64,000 nucleotides of DNA, from the NCBI RefSeq assembly GCF_017591435.1, contig NC_059304.1:30807861-30871860 (forward strand). Direction: 5' to 3'. Within the stretch, counting starts at the first letter, position 1. Every line of letters starts with the position of its first letter. This document shows, in pieces, positions 47,176-58,744 of the stretch. Position numbers and translations under genes: made by a program. This DNA comes from Portunus trituberculatus (taxonomy: Eukaryota; Arthropoda; Malacostraca; Decapoda; Portunidae). The notes below the pieces were generated by a model. That model was not told where the DNA came from and ran no database searches. It saw only the letters and a program-made list of their open reading frames with translations.

Positions 47176-48045
47176 TTACGTTTTAAAATAGTTCTTGAGA
47201 TTCTCAATATCAGCCTTTCTGTAATTTAATCGGTCTCCTTTGTATGATTCATCTCTATCTTCCTTTCCTTCTTCTATATCCATTTCTAATATTACATGGT
47301 CACTCTTTCCCAATGGGCACTTGTATCTTATATCATCGTTAATTGGTATATCCCTTGTAAAAACTAGGTCTAATCTTGCCGGCTCATCGTTTCCTCTGAA
47401 TCTTGTGTTTTCCTTTACTCTTTGGACCATCAAATTATCTATCATTAGGTTCAGGAATCTATCTCCCCAGTCATCTTCCCCCATACCACTTTCATAATTT
47501 TCCCAGTCTACCTCCTTACAGTTGAAATCTACCAATATCACTTTTCTCCTTTTCTTAATGATTCTTGTAAGACTCCTTATTGTGTCATTTATCATGTCTC
47601 TATATTCTTGGTTAGTCCATGAGTTTGTTTTTGGTGGCACATATGTTCCAATGATTGTTAACTCCTTTTTATTAATATGTATCTTAACATACTGTATTTC
47701 TGATTTTCCTTCCCTAAACTCCACTTGATTTACCACTATCTCCTTCCTTAACATCATCATGACTCCTCCTCCTCCTTTACCCACTCTGTCTCTCCTCCAT
47801 ATATTATACCTTTTATCTATGTCTATTTTTATTGCCTCATTTAACTTTGTTTCCACTAGGCATACAATATCTTCTTTCTTTATGTAATCTCTTAATTCTA
47901 ATTTACTAGATAAAATCCCATCTATGTTTGTATACATCATTTTTAATCTCTTGTTCTTATCATTTTTAGTTAAACTTGCTCCATTTTTTTCTCTTCTTTC
48001 TCTTTTATATACCATTTCCTTATCCTGTCTCCTATAATTCTCCAA
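47176..48045 (-). CDS. Copy 3: APE-type endonuclease, 289-codon frame
   Basis: The best preserved endonuclease in the window. LKMMYTNIDGILSSKLELRD, DIVCLVETKLNEA (Glu), NIWRRDRVGKGGGGVMMMLR, TIIGTYVPPKTNSW, VILVDFNCKEVDWENYESGM (Gly of GDFN lost by a 3 bp change), RFRGNDEPARLDLVFTR and CPLGKSDHVILEMDI (SDH). The frame runs into the linker to reverse transcriptase. A start Met is at 48045, shortly after ORF1 and the TA array. Confidence 0.88.
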   Translation of the reverse strand: MENYRRQDKEMVYKRERREKNGASLTKNDKNKRLKMMYTNIDGILSSKLELRDYIKKEDIVCLVETKLNEAIKIDIDKRYNIWRRDRVGKGGGGVMMMLRKEIVVNQVEFREGKSEIQYVKIHINKKELTIIGTYVPPKTNSWTNQEYRDMINDTIRSLTRIIKKRRKVILVDFNCKEVDWENYESGMGEDDWGDRFLNLMIDNLMVQRVKENTRFRGNDEPARLDLVFTRDIPINDDIRYKCPLGKSDHVILEMDIEEGKEDRDESYKGDRLNYRKADIENLKNYFKT

Positions 48046-48144
48046 AAAAATGTTTTATTCTCCTCCTCTGACCTTTTATTATTTTTTTCTCTTGCTTCTG
48101 CCACCAGTTCATTGTGTCTCTTCCTTTCCTCCTCGTTTCTATTT

Positions 48145-48146
<2 letters not shown>

Positions 48147-48228
<82 letters not shown>

Positions 48229-48509
48229 TTGCAACCTTCTGTTTCTCTGAGTTTTGTTTTTCTATATAGTACTTCTTCTGCTGCTGCTTGTAATTTTAGC
48301 AATATCTTAATTGGTCTCACTGTTCCTTCTTGATATGGTCCCATTCTATGGATTTCTTCTACTTCCTCTTCTAAGTTCTGTCTATCCTCGTCATTCAGAT
48401 GTTTTAGTAGGTCTTTTACTGATTTCATTTCGTCTTTTTCCCTTCTTGGTCTATATTTAAAATTTTTTTCTTTCAGTCCAAAAATAATTACACTTCTTTT
48501 TTTCTGCAA
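48147..48509 (-). pseudogene. Copy 3: ORF1 RRM-like C-terminal part
   Basis: KKRSVIIFGLKEKNFKYRPR, KDLLKHLNDEDRQNLEEEVE, HRMGPYQEGTVRPIKILLKL and LYRKTKLRE, then a Tyr-Ile run where the TA array (48150-48226) is read through. The beta-alpha pattern and position after the coiled coil fit the RRM-like domain of two-ORF non-LTR elements; fold assignment is an inference. Confidence 0.7.
48150..48226. repeat. (TA)n array at the ORF1/ORF2 boundary of copy 3
   Basis: Same flanks as 37486-37620 (TTTTTCT before, CTTTGCAACC after). Confidence 0.95.
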
Positions 48510-48970
48510 TTTCTCATACTAAATTTTTTTTTTTTTTTTCTTGAGGACTCCTATCATTTTGCTTGCCATATTTTCATCTCTTTCTTTTAACTGTTCTTGA
48601 AATACTTTTTGAAATGCTTGGTAGCTGCGGTGGCGAGTGGACGTGTTGTGTGTGCGCTCCGTTTTTGGCTGTGGTTTTTATAGTTAGCGAGTGGTGTTTG
48701 TGCTTGGTGTCTGTGTGGTGCTTTTGAGTGTTAGTGAAGTGAAAGTGTGTACTGCAAGTGTTAGATTAGAGTGAAATAGTGGTTAGAATCAGTGTTTGTG
48801 AGTTAAAAGTATTTTGGTAGAGCGAGGAGACTAGGCTTGTAACCGTCAAGTTGACCTTGAAAGAGGATTAGTTGACCTCACTCAGGCCCCCCCCCCCATC
48901 ACTGCGGTTCCCAACCCCCTTGTCACCAAGTATTTTTATTTGTTTGTGAGTTAACAGATTGTAAATTAGT

Positions 48971-50110
48971 ATGGCAGTAGCTACTGAGATATATCAGAGT
49001 GTGATTGAGTGCGTGAAAGAGAGTGTTGAGATGGGATTGGGAGAGTTTGTTGTGTGTGAGATGTGTGGGCATGACAGGAAGGTCGTTGAATTTTCTGAGT
49101 GTATGATGTGTAGGCTCAAGAGCGAGAATTTAGTTCTTTCTCTTGAGCACCGAGAATTGCGAGAGGAAATGAGAAAGCTAAGTGAGGGGAAAAGTGCGAA
49201 CGAAGTTCTCATCTTTGAGTTGAAGGAGGAGGTTAAGAGGCTTGGGAGGCAGTGGAAAAATTAGGCAGGAGATCAGTGTTAGGCCGAAGGTTGGACCTTC
49301 TGAGGGCGACAGGGTGGCTTGGCCCTCTGTCGGGAAGAGCAGAGTGGGAAGAGGGAGCAGGCGAGCCAGACTGGGAAAGATAGTAGTCAGGATGGGCAGA
49401 GATGGCAGGTTGCGAGGGAAGGAAAGCGGAGGCAGTTAGGGAGGATAGGACTAAACCTGTTGAGTGTGAAAATAGGTTCGGTTTGTTGGAGGGAGGGGAG
49501 AGGAGAGTGAGAGTGGAGTGAATGAAGTGGTTGTGGTGAGTGAAAGGAGAAAGAAGGGGGTAGAGGAGAGGAGGAGGAGGGTTGTGCCTAGCACACCTCA
49601 TGTGTGTGTGGTGGGTGACTCTTAGGTTAGGTATTTAGAATGCACTTTCTGTGGGAAAGACAGGGATAGGAGGACGAACGTGTGTATGCCTGGTGCAGGT
49701 GTGAAGGCAGAGAGTGAGGAGTTGCAAAAGAGGGTTGGGGGGATGAAGAGGGAGGGTGTAGTAGTTTTGCACGTAGATGGGAACGATGTCAGAGCAGGTG
49801 GGTCGGAGGAGTTAGTGGCAAGATTTCGGGAAATGTTAGGCAAGATAAGGGAGAGTGGTAGGAGGTGTGTAGTGTCAGGAATCTTGCCTCGTGTGTATGT
49901 TAACAGAGAATGGTTGTCTAGAGCCATTGGTGTGAATGATCGGGTAAAAGGGATGTGTAAGGATGTGGGTGTCAGCTTTGTGGATGTATGGGATAGGTTC
50001 TATGGGTGAAGGGATTTGTATGCTAGGGATGGTGTGCATCTGAGTAGGAAGGGTGTGGATGTGCTGAGTGGATGTCTGGAGGGGGGAGTTGGGATGGAGT
50101 GTAGGGGGTG
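48971..50110 (+). pseudogene. CR1 ORF1: Cys-rich N-terminus and SGNH esterase
   Basis: ATG at 48971. The first 97 codons include CEMCGHDRKVVEFSECMMC (C-x2-C...C-x2-C) and an amphipathic helix. After frame changes, STPHVCVVGDS at about 49585-49624 gives the nucleophile Ser block, followed at once by a stop (TAG 49624) and then VRYLECTFCGKD. VVVLHVDGNDV near 49760 is the Gly-x-Asn-Asp block. DGVHLSRKGVDV near 50030 supplies the Asp/His pair. These are the SGNH-hydrolase blocks in order. Stops at 49624 and 50007 and frameshifts break the protein. Confidence 0.8.
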
Positions 50111-50198
50111 AGGTACAAATGCATTCCAAAAGAAAGATGCTAGACATAAATTAGATAGGATAAACAGAGATAGTGAAAAGATTAGGAAAGATTTCCAG

Positions 50199-51060
50199 GT
50201 GCAAATAGGAGAGAATAAGATTAGGATTCCAAATAAGGAGACAGCATCTAGGAAGGTAGCAGGACTTAAATGTTTTTATGTAAATGCCAGGAGTCTTAGG
50301 AACAAGAAGGACGAGTTATCTAGTTATATAGTTGAGGAGGACTTAGATGTTGTATGTGTCACAGAGGCATGGGTAAATGAGGAAAAGTTTAGGAAAATAG
50401 GAAAGAATATGAAGTAGATGGATACATTATGTATTTACACCAGAGAATTGGTAGGATAGGTGGAGGAGTAGTTATTTATGTAAAAAAAATCCTTCATTTC
50501 CAGTCAGGTTAATGGAATTAAGGTAGATAACAGAGTAGAGTCCTTATGGCTGGATGTTAGAGTAAACAAAAGTAAGGTTATTAGAGTAGGAGCTTTTATA
50601 GACCACCTAACCAGTCAGCAGATGTAGACAACCTTATGGTAGATGAGATAAATAGGGGTGTACTAGTCAGACAATTATCTTAGGGATTTTAATCTTAAGT
50701 CAGTAAACTGGGAGAGGATGGTAGGAGATGCTAGTGAAAATAAGTTTATGGAAAGTTTTCAGGATAACTATTTAGTGCAGATGGTAGATAAACCTACTAG
50801 GGGAGGAAGGTTTTAGACATAGTACTAACAAATATTGAGCATTGTTTAAAGGAAGTTGAGGTAGGAGAGACTTTAGCAAACAGTGACCATCATATAATTA
50901 GATTTATCATTAATTCCAGTAGGGATAATATAGTGAATAAGACTAGAGTCCCAAACTATCAGAAAGGCAATTATGGTAGGTTACGTCAGTTATTAGGAGA
51001 GGTAAACTGGGAAGATAGTTTTGGAAATAAAACTGCACAGGAGATGTGGGATATTTTAAG
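50199..51060 (+). pseudogene. CR1 ORF2: APE-type endonuclease
   Basis: 50199-50417 gives LKCFYVNARSLRNKKDELSS and DLDVVCVTEAWVNEE (catalytic Glu). Later frames give GDFNLKSVNW-like sequence near 50675 and NSDHHIIRF near 50885, the remaining endonuclease blocks. At least four indels are needed to read it through. Confidence 0.8.
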
Positions 51061-53030
51061 GTTGTAGTAAAGGGTATAGTGATGCAGTGTATCCCTTACA
51101 AAGATATAAGGCAGAGAAACAGGAAGCCATTATGGTGGACTCATGAGATAGGTAGCCAGATCAGAGAGAAGAAGGGCATACAGAGAGTTGCAGAAAAGTG
51201 GGAAGATGTAGATTTGATTAGGTACAGACAGGTCAGAGATGATTTGAGTAAGGTTATAAAAAAGTAAAAGGCAGGCAGAGATAAAACTAGCTAGAGCTGG
51301 GAGTAAAGATCCCAAAAATTATATAGTTATTACAAGGTCAGTGATAAAAGAAATAAGGATAGGATTGGACCACTCAGAAAAGATGGTGTAGTAGTGGATC
51401 AAAATGAAGACATAGTAGAATTATTGAATGAACAATTTTCTTCAGTATTTACTAGGAAAGAATAGGAAATCCTGTTACAAACAGTGCGACGAGTAGTTTA
51501 AGAGCTTTAGAAAATATTGATATAAAACCGGGAATTATTAGGAAATTTATTCTTGAACTAGACGATAGGAAAGCTAGTGGTCCTGATGAGCTACATGCCA
51601 GAGTACTTAGGGAGGGTGTAGACAGTATTTCTGAAGCACTTAAGTTAATCTTTGAAAGATCACTTAGGTTTGCTGAGATACCTCAGGACTGGAAGTTAGC
51701 TAATGTTACTCCAATATTTAAAAAGGTAGGAAGGATGATGCGAATAATTATAGACCGATCAGTTTAACTAGTATAGTATGTAAGATACTAGAGAAAATCA
51801 TTAAGGGTAGTATTTGGGAGCATTTAAATGAGAATAGATTAATTAGAGATACCCAACATGGCTTTAGATCAGGGAGGTCCTGTCTTACAAATTTGCTCGA
51901 TATCTTAGAATATATTACCAAGGAGTTAGATGATGGAAATAGCATAGATGTTATATATCTAGATTTTAGCAAGGCGTTTGATAAGGTACCGCATAGGAGG
52001 CTAGTGTACAAATTGAGACTACATGGGATAGGGGTAGGTTAGTTGATTGGATTAGTGAATGGCTTTCTGATAGGAAACAGAGAGTAGTATTAAATGGGGC
52101 AATGTCTGAGTGGAAGGAAGTGGTTAGTGGGTACCCCAAGGATCAGTGCTAGGACCTCTTCTTTTCTTGGTGTACATTAACGATTTAGATATAGGAATTA
52201 GTAGCAAAGTATCAAAGTTTGCAGATGATACTAAGATAGCATGTGCAGTACAGGGTGAAAAGGACAATTACAGAATACGAGACCTGGACAGGCTGATAGC
52301 ATGGGCAGACAGGTGGCAGATGGAGTTTAATTCTAAAAGTGTCAGGTTATGCATTTAGGTAAAGACAACACAAACTTTAGCTATGAGATGGAGGGATGTT
52401 GGCTAGAGGCAGTAGAGGAAGGAAAGGATTTAGGAGTACTGATAGACAGGACTATGAAATTTTCAAAGCAATGTTTAGAAGCAAGAAATAGGGCAAATAG
52501 GATCCTGGGTTTTATAAATAGAAATGTTAGTTATAAAAGTAAGGAAGTGGTGCATAGCTTATATAATTCCTATGTTAGGCCCCATTTAGAGTATTGTATA
52601 CAGGCCTGGTCACCCCACTATAGGCAGGATATCAACATGTTAGAAACAGTTCTGAGAAGAGCAACTAGGATGATACCAGCATTAAAGCACCTGGAGTATA
52701 GAGATAGATTAAAGGAATTAAACATATTTTCATTTGAGAGGAAATGTATAAGAGGGGATATGATAGAGTTATTTAAGATGTTCTCAGATACAAACTACAT
52801 AGATGTGAGATCTTTCTTTACCTTAGAGGAGGGAAATAGGACTAGAAATTATGGCAGGTAGATTAGAAAGCAAGGCTGCAGGTTAGATATAAGAAAATAT
52901 TTCTTTTGTCATAGGGTGGTAGACTTCTGGAATGCATTGCCAGAGACGGTTGTAAATAGCACTAGTTTGACAATGTTTAAAAACAGATTAGATAAGCACT
53001 TAAATTTATTAGATTTATAATTATGTATAG
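51046..53030 (+). pseudogene. CR1 ORF2: reverse transcriptase
   Basis: Same protein as 21610-23459. ANNYRPISLTS-like and YLDFSKAFDKVPHRRL sequence lies before 52025; 52146-52358 has FLVYINDLDIG and KFADDTKIAC; 52349-52861 has RPHLEYCIQAWSPHYRQD; the C-terminal FWNALPETVVNSTSL and FKNRLDKHLN are near 52930-53010. It shares the two G-run frame breaks at about 52030 and 52133 with the other copy, plus extra ones. Confidence 0.9.
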
Positions 53031-53298
53031 CACTGCATGATAGTTTTTATAAGAAATTTACTATAGTTAAACAAGACATGATCCCCATGTATGGGGACCA
53101 CAAATTGCAGAGGATTTTGCTGCAGGACGTAGCCCTGTTAATGGGCCAAATATGTAGAATTAGTATATAATGTATTTTGTACTTGTAAGTGTATCTTTAA
53201 GTACTGATGACGAGGTCGCTGTGTGACTGATACAGGATAACCTAGATGGGCCCTGGTGGCCCTTTGTTATCCTATTATTTATGTTATGTTATGTTATG

Positions 53299-53762
53299 TT
53301 ATGATTCCTTGTCTTTCATATCTTGGATTCTCCATGCTTGTACTTCTTTTTTAATCACGTCTTGTACTCTTTCTTCTTCTTTGTTAACTAGATCTTTTAG
53401 CTTCTCTTTTTCTTTCTCGGCTTTACCGAGTCCTTCTTCCATCAATTTCTTGTAGTTCGCTATTTGGACTTTTAATTCTTCATTTTCGGTTCTTAGCCTA
53501 GTTTCGTTTTCTTCCACTCTTTTATCCTTTCTTTCAATTTCTGGAGCTCTTTATCCTGTTCTTCATTCGCTTTCATTCCCATACTCTCCTTTATCAATTT
53601 ATCTAATTTACGTTCGATAGTCAAGACTCTATCAAATAGTGAAGTTTGTGCCGTATCAAAGCCTTCAAATTTTCTTTCTCCCTCACCAACATTGTCATCA
53701 TCAGCTTTCATTCTTTCCCGTGTCACATACCTGCATTTAGATGGAATCTCTTTCTCACTCAT
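53299..53762 (-). pseudogene. Copy 3: ORF1 N-terminus and coiled coil
   Basis: ATG at 53762 (MSEKEIPSKCRYVTRERMKA). 53762-53493 carries LFDRVLTIERKLDKLIKESM and EEQDKELQKLKERIKEW. 53517-53299 continues RTENEELKVQIANYKKLMEE in another frame after a small indel. The CR1 element then interrupts it. Confidence 0.78.
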
Positions 53763-53964
53763 TATTATTTAACACTGTATTCATGGAAAAAAAAAAAAAA
53801 ATGAGTCCACACTTTTCGCCCAGGCCACTGCAAACCCAAACAAAGGTAGTGAAGATCAGCTGATTCTCGGGAGCGACGGTATTGCGTGCTTCCTCTACCG
53901 CTTGTCGTGTGTGTACATTATGTGTGTGCGCGCGTGCGCCCAGAACTGCTCTTAGAGAGAGAGA

Positions 53965-54035
53965 GAGAGTAGTAGTAGTAGTAGTAGTAGTAGTAATAGT
54001 AGTAGCAGTAGTAGTTGTTGTTGTTGTTGTATTAA

Positions 54036-54097
<62 letters not shown>

Positions 54098-54113
54098 TTA
54101 TTATTATTATTAT

Positions 54114-54177
<64 letters not shown>

Positions 54178-54205
54178 TTTTGTAGCAGCAGTAGTAGTAG
54201 TAGTT
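53965..54205. repeat. (AGT)n trinucleotide array
   Basis: Mostly AGT with TTG and ATT variants. The Val-rich open frame across it is an artefact. Confidence 0.95.
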
Positions 54206-54314
54206 GCAGTACAGGAAATAGTTTCAGTAAACTTATTGTTCTACCTAATGTAATTTATATTGAAAATAAAAATTTCAAGAACAAATAATAAAAAGAAAAT
54301 ATGCAAATAAGATG

Positions 54315-54317
<3 letters not shown>

Positions 54318-54374
<57 letters not shown>
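54318..54374. repeat. (GA)n microsatellite
   Basis: Pure GA tract within AT-rich sequence (54206-54520) that shows no gene. Confidence 0.95.
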
Positions 54375-54378
<4 letters not shown>

Positions 54379-54524
54379 AATTACTACACTAATTATTGAT
54401 GAAAATTATAGTAATAAAACAATCTTAATAATTGTAAATATAATAATAATAACAATGTCATAAAGCACTAAAATCATACAATAATATTCATAATAATAAT
54501 GACAATAATGTGTGTAATTCACCT

Positions 54525-54785
54525 CGGTTGCCTGCTGGTCACCCTAGCCAGTCTTCCCCATTAAGGAGCGAGCTCAGAGCTCATAGACTGATCTTCGGGT
54601 AGGACTGAGACCACAACACACTCCACACTCCGGGAAAGCGAGGCCACAACCCCTCAACTTACATCCCATTCTTATTTACTGCTAGGTGAACAGGGGCTAC
54701 ACATTAAGAGGCTTGCCCATTTGCCTCGCCGCAGACTCGAATCCGGCCTCTCGATTGTGAGTTGAGCGTTAACCACTACACCACG

Positions 54786-54787
<2 letters not shown>
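54525..54787 (-). mobile_element. tRNA-derived SINE, copy 1
   Basis: The minus strand begins GTAGTGGTTAACGCTC (A box, 54764-54775 complement), then an anticodon-like stem with loop CTCACAA, then GGATTCGAGTC (B box, 54730-54744 complement). Internal pol III promoters drive SINE transcription. The body shares GTAGCCCCTGTTCACCTAGC and AAGATC-GAGCTCTGAGCTCG with copy 2. The head abuts (GT)n at 54788. Confidence 0.82.

Positions 54788-54855
<68 letters not shown>
54788..54855. repeat. (GT)n microsatellite between the SINEs
   Basis: Pure GT tract joining the head of SINE copy 1 to the tail of SINE copy 2. Confidence 0.95.
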
Positions 54856-54857
<2 letters not shown>

Positions 54858-55125
54858 CACTATTTGATCTGCTGCAGTCTCTGACTAGACAGCCAGACGT
54901 TACCCTACGAAACGAGCTCAGAGCTCATTTCCGATCTTCGGATAGGCCTGAGACCAGGCACACACCACACACCGGAACAACAAGGTCACAACTCCTTGAT
55001 TTACATCCTGCACTACTCACTGCTAGGTGAACAGGGGCTACACGTGAAAGGAGACACATCCAAATATCTCCACCCAGCCGGGAATCGAATCATGTACTCT
55101 GGCTTGTGAAGCCAGCGCTCTAACC

Positions 55126-55130
<5 letters not shown>
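54856..55130 (-). mobile_element. tRNA-Val-like SINE, copy 2
   Basis: The minus strand begins AGTGGTTAGAGCGCTGGC, with a perfect anticodon stem CTGGC/GCCAG around loop TTCACAA (anticodon CAC, Val) and a B box GATTCGATTCCC. A box complement at 55115-55126, B box complement at 55078-55091. The tRNA-like head is better preserved than in copy 1. The 3' part after GAGCTCTGAGCTCG differs between the two. Confidence 0.85.
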
Positions 55131-55194
<64 letters not shown>

Positions 55195-55240
55195 TTACCT
55201 AGTTGTATTTACCTAGTTGTAGTTTTACAGGGCCTGGGCT

Positions 55241-57226
55241 TTATGCTCGTGTGGTCCCGTGTCCATATCTACACTTATCCAATTTTTGTTTAAAACTATG
55301 TACACTCTTTGCTGACACCACTTCCTCACTCAAACTGTTCCAAGTCTCAACACATATTTGCGGGAAACTATATTTTTTAACATCTCTCAGACATCGTCCC
55401 TTCCTTAGTTTCTTACTATGTGATCTTGTGCTTCTAAATTTATATTCTTCTCTCAGGATCAGTTTCTCATTATACACTTCATCCATTCCGTTAATCAATT
55501 TATAAACTTGTATCAGATCCCCTCTCTTTCTTCTCTGCTCCAAAGTTGGTAGATCCATAGCCTTTAGTCTCTCCTCATATGTCATCCCTTTAAATTCTGG
55601 AACCATTCTTGTAGCCATTTTTTGTAGTCTCTCTAATTTTCTTATGTGTTTCTTTTATGGGAGTCCACACAACTCCTGCATATTCCAATCTAGGTCTTAT
55701 TTTAGTACTTATCAATTTCTTCATCATTTCCTTGTCCATATAGTGAAATGCTACTCCAATATTCCTTAGCAAATTATACGTCTCTGAAAATTCTATCAAT
55801 ATGGCTTACCGGTTGATTATTTTCTTCCATTGTCACTCCCAAGTCCTTTTCCTTTTTACTTTTTCTAGTTCTACTCCATCTCCCATCTTATAGATTCCCA
55901 CTGGTCGTCTTTCACTTTTTCCCATTTCCATGACATGGCTTTTGTCCACATTGAATTCCATCTCCCATTTTTTGCTCCATTTCCAGATCTTGTTTAAGTC
56001 TTCCTGTAGTATTTCACAATCCTCTTTTGTTTAATGACTGCACAGTTTCGCATCGTCCGCAAACAGATTTATGTAGCTGTTCACTCCTCTGGCATGTCAT
56101 TTATATATACGAGAAAAAGTATTGGTGCCAATACTGACCCTGTGGCACTCCGCTGTCTACTGTTCTCCACTTGGACTTCATATCTTTAACTATCGTCCTT
56201 ATTTCTCTCCCCCTTAAGTAATTCTTCATCCATCTCAATGTGCTTCCTTTTAAGCCACCCTTCTCCTCTAACTTCCATAGTAATCTTTCATGTGGCACTT
56301 TATCAAAGGCCTTTTTTAGATCTAAATAAATACAGTCAACCCATCCCTCTCTCTCTTGTACTTTATCAACTATTCTAGAGTAGAAACTCAATAAATTTGT
56401 TACACATGACTGACCTTTTCTAAAACCAAATTGGCTATTTGATAATATTTTGTTGTCTTCAAGAAACTCAATCCATTGCTTCTTTATTACTTTTTCACAC
56501 ATCTTGCATATTACACTAGTTAGTGATACCGGTCTGTAATTTAAAGGTTCTTCCTTCCTTCCGCTCTTATATATGGGAACCACTTCGGCTCTTTTCCAGT
56601 CCACTGGTACTGTTCCATTTTCAATTGAGCATTTTATGATGTTGTATATTGGACTTGCTAGTTCTTCCCTACATTCTTTGAGTATTCTGCCTGAGACTTC
56701 ATCCGGTCCCATTGCCTTTTTCTCTTCTAGTTCCGTCATCAACTTTTTTTATTTCAAGCTTGGTTACTTTAATCTTTTTCATATAGACAGTCTCTCTATT
56801 ACACTGTGGTCTTTCAAATTTGGATTTCTTAGTAAAGACCTCATGAAATTTACTATTTAACAGTTCTACCAGGCTTTTTGGGTCTTCCACTATTCCATTT
56901 TCTCCTTTTAACCTTTCTATTGTTTCTTTTTGTCTTATTTTTCCATTTATGAATCTGTAGAACAATTTTTGTTGTTTCTTACATTTTTCGACAATGACCT
57001 TTTCATAGTTCCTTTCTTTTTCCTTTCTCACCTTAGCATATTCATTTCTTGCTGTTTTGAAGTTTTCCTTATTTTCTGGATATCTGTTTCTTCTCCACCT
57101 TTTCCATGCTCCATCTCGTTTCTCCTTTGCCCTAGCACATCTTGCATTAAACCAGTCTTTCTTTCCTTCTTCTTTAGGTCTATATTTCGGGACATATTCC
57201 CTGACCCCAGTTTTGTATATTTCCAA
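55241..57226 (-). pseudogene. Copy 4: reverse transcriptase and linker
   Basis: 57226-56699 is the basic linker. 56742-56101 carries EPLNYRPVSLTSVICKM, SQFGFRKGQSCVTNLLSF and CIYLDLKKAFDKVPHERLL. Palm motif FADD is in the region 56040-56075 in another frame. 55799-55590 and 55618-55241 carry the thumb and the C-terminal ETWNSLSEEVVSAKSVHSF. At least four single-base indels break it. Confidence 0.88.
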
Positions 57227-57430
57227 AAATAAGTTATATTTCTCTTACACCGTTAATGAGTTTTCCATCTCATCCCAGTTTACATTTTTAAAATATTTCT
57301 TGAGATTCTCAATATCAGCCTTTCTGTAATTTAATCGGTCTCCTTTGTATAATTCATCTCTATCTTCCTTTCCTTCTTTTATATCCATTTCTAATATTAC
57401 ATGGTCACTCTTTCCCAATGGGCACTTGTA

Positions 57431-58126
57431 TCATATATTATCGTTAATTGGTATATCCCTTGTAAAAACTAGGTCTAATCTTGCCGGCTCATCGTTTCCT
57501 CTGAATCTTGTGTTTTCCTTTACTCTTTGGACCATCAAATTATCTATCATTAGGTTCAGGAATCTATCTCCCCAGGCATCTTCCCCCATACCATTTTCAT
57601 AATTTTCCCAGTCTACCTCCTTACAGTTGAAATCTACCAATATCACTTTTCTCCTTTCCTTAATGATTCTTGTAAGACTCCTTATTGTGTCATCTATCAT
57701 GTCTGTATATTCTTGGTTAGTCCATGAGTTTGTTTTTGGTGGCACATATGTTCCAGTGATTGTTAACTCCTTTTTATTAATATGTATCTTAACATACAGT
57801 ATTTCTGATTTTTCTTCCCGAAACTCTGCTTGATTTACCACTATCTCCTTCCTTAACATCATCATGACTCCTCCTCCTCCTTTTTCCACTCTGTGTCTCC
57901 TCCATATATCATACCTTTTATCTATGTCTATTTTTATTGCCTCATTTAACTTTGTTTCCACCTGGCATACAATATGTGGTTCTTCTTTCTTTATGTAATC
58001 TCTTAATTCTAATTTACTAGATAAAATCCCATCTATATTTGTATACATCATTTTTAATCTCTTGTTCTTATCATTTTTAGTTATACTTGCTCCATTTTTT
58101 TCTCTTCTTTCTCTTTTATATACCAT
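57431..58126 (-). pseudogene. Copy 4: APE-type endonuclease
   Basis: KMMYTNIDGILSSKLELRDY, HIVCQVETKLNEA, TITGTYVPPKTNSW, VILVDFNCKEVDWENYENGM and RFRGNDEPARLDLVFTR. It shares the VDFN change (missing Gly) with copy 3, so the two descend from one subfamily. The frame ends at about 57431; SDH follows near 57400. Confidence 0.85.
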
Positions 58127-58141
58127 TTCCTTATCCTGTCT

Positions 58142-58143
<2 letters not shown>

Positions 58144-58174
<31 letters not shown>

Positions 58175-58670
58175 TTACCTATTTGTATTTACCTATTTGT
58201 GTATTACAGGGCCTGAGCTAAGCTCTCTGTGTCCTGTCTCCTTGTCCATTCCTGTCATATCTCTCTTTCATCTGATTGACACACACCGCATCAACGACAT
58301 GACTGCTCAGTTTATTCCACTTATCAATGCTACGATGCGGGAAACTGTATTTTCTCACGTCATTTAGACAGATGTCCTTTATTAGCTTTTTTCCATGTCC
58401 TCGGAGATGATTACTTGTGGTCACCTTTATCAACTCTCTATCCAGTATGTCAATCTTGTTCACCAATTTATACATAGTTATCATGTCTCCTCTTGTTCTT
58501 CTCTCTTCTAATGTGGTCAGCCCCAGCTTCCTCAGTCTTTCCTCATAGTCTAACTCCCTGAGCCCTGGTACCATCCTTGTTGCCAGCCTTTGTACCCTTT
58601 CTACCTTCTTCACATTTTTCTTCATATGCGGTGACCAGACACATGCTGCATATTCTAGCTGGGGTCTTAT
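58144..58670 (-). mobile_element. Family 2, copy 2 (severely truncated)
   Basis: (GT)n then ATTTACCTATTTGT twice. A 135-codon frame at 58218-58625 carries the C-terminal region (ERVQRLATRMVPGLRELDYE, VRKYSFPHRSIDKWNKLSSH). It is cut at 58670 by the next (GT)n. Confidence 0.9.
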
Positions 58671-58744
58671 TTGTGTGTGTGTGTGTGTGTGTGTGTATTT
58701 ACCTAGTTGTATTTACCTAGTTGTAGTTTTACAGGGCCTGGGCT

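Larger units (their letters stand above)
48609..53306 (+). mobile_element. CR1-type element with ORF1 esterase, near full length
   Basis: About 4.7 kb inserted in ORF1 of family 1 copy 3 between AATACTT and TTCCTTG; at most a 2 bp duplication is seen. A GT-rich 5' leader (48609-48970), ORF1, ORF2 with endonuclease and reverse transcriptase, and a tail of TTATG repeats at 53278-53303 are present. 51140-53306 matches 21605-23763. The ORF1 esterase is known from CR1/L2-group elements and supports this placement. Confidence 0.9.
45223..53900 (-). mobile_element. Family 1 copy 3, near full length, split by a CR1 element
   Basis: Parts 45223-48608 and 53305 to about 53900. The 3' end reads GTGTGTGAGTATTTACCTAATTGT on the plus strand. 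It contains the C-terminus, reverse transcriptase, endonuclease, TA array and the whole ORF1 with its start. About 130 bp holding the first catalytic Asp motif of reverse transcriptase is deleted at 46225-46226. Confidence 0.9.
55131..58143 (-). mobile_element. Family 1 copy 4, 5'-truncated
   Basis: Begins with (GT)n (55131-55192) shared with the SINE head, then ATTTACCTAGTTGT twice. It carries the C-terminus, reverse transcriptase, linker and endonuclease. It is cut at 58143 by the (GT)n tail of the next element, just 5' of the ORF2 start. Confidence 0.92.

Noticed and set aside
53882..54253. Val-rich plus-strand open frame
   Set aside because: Translation of the AGT trinucleotide array.
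54720..55130. Functional tRNA-Val genes
   Set aside because: A and B boxes and an anticodon stem are present, but the acceptor and T stems are degraded and both heads continue into a shared SINE body.
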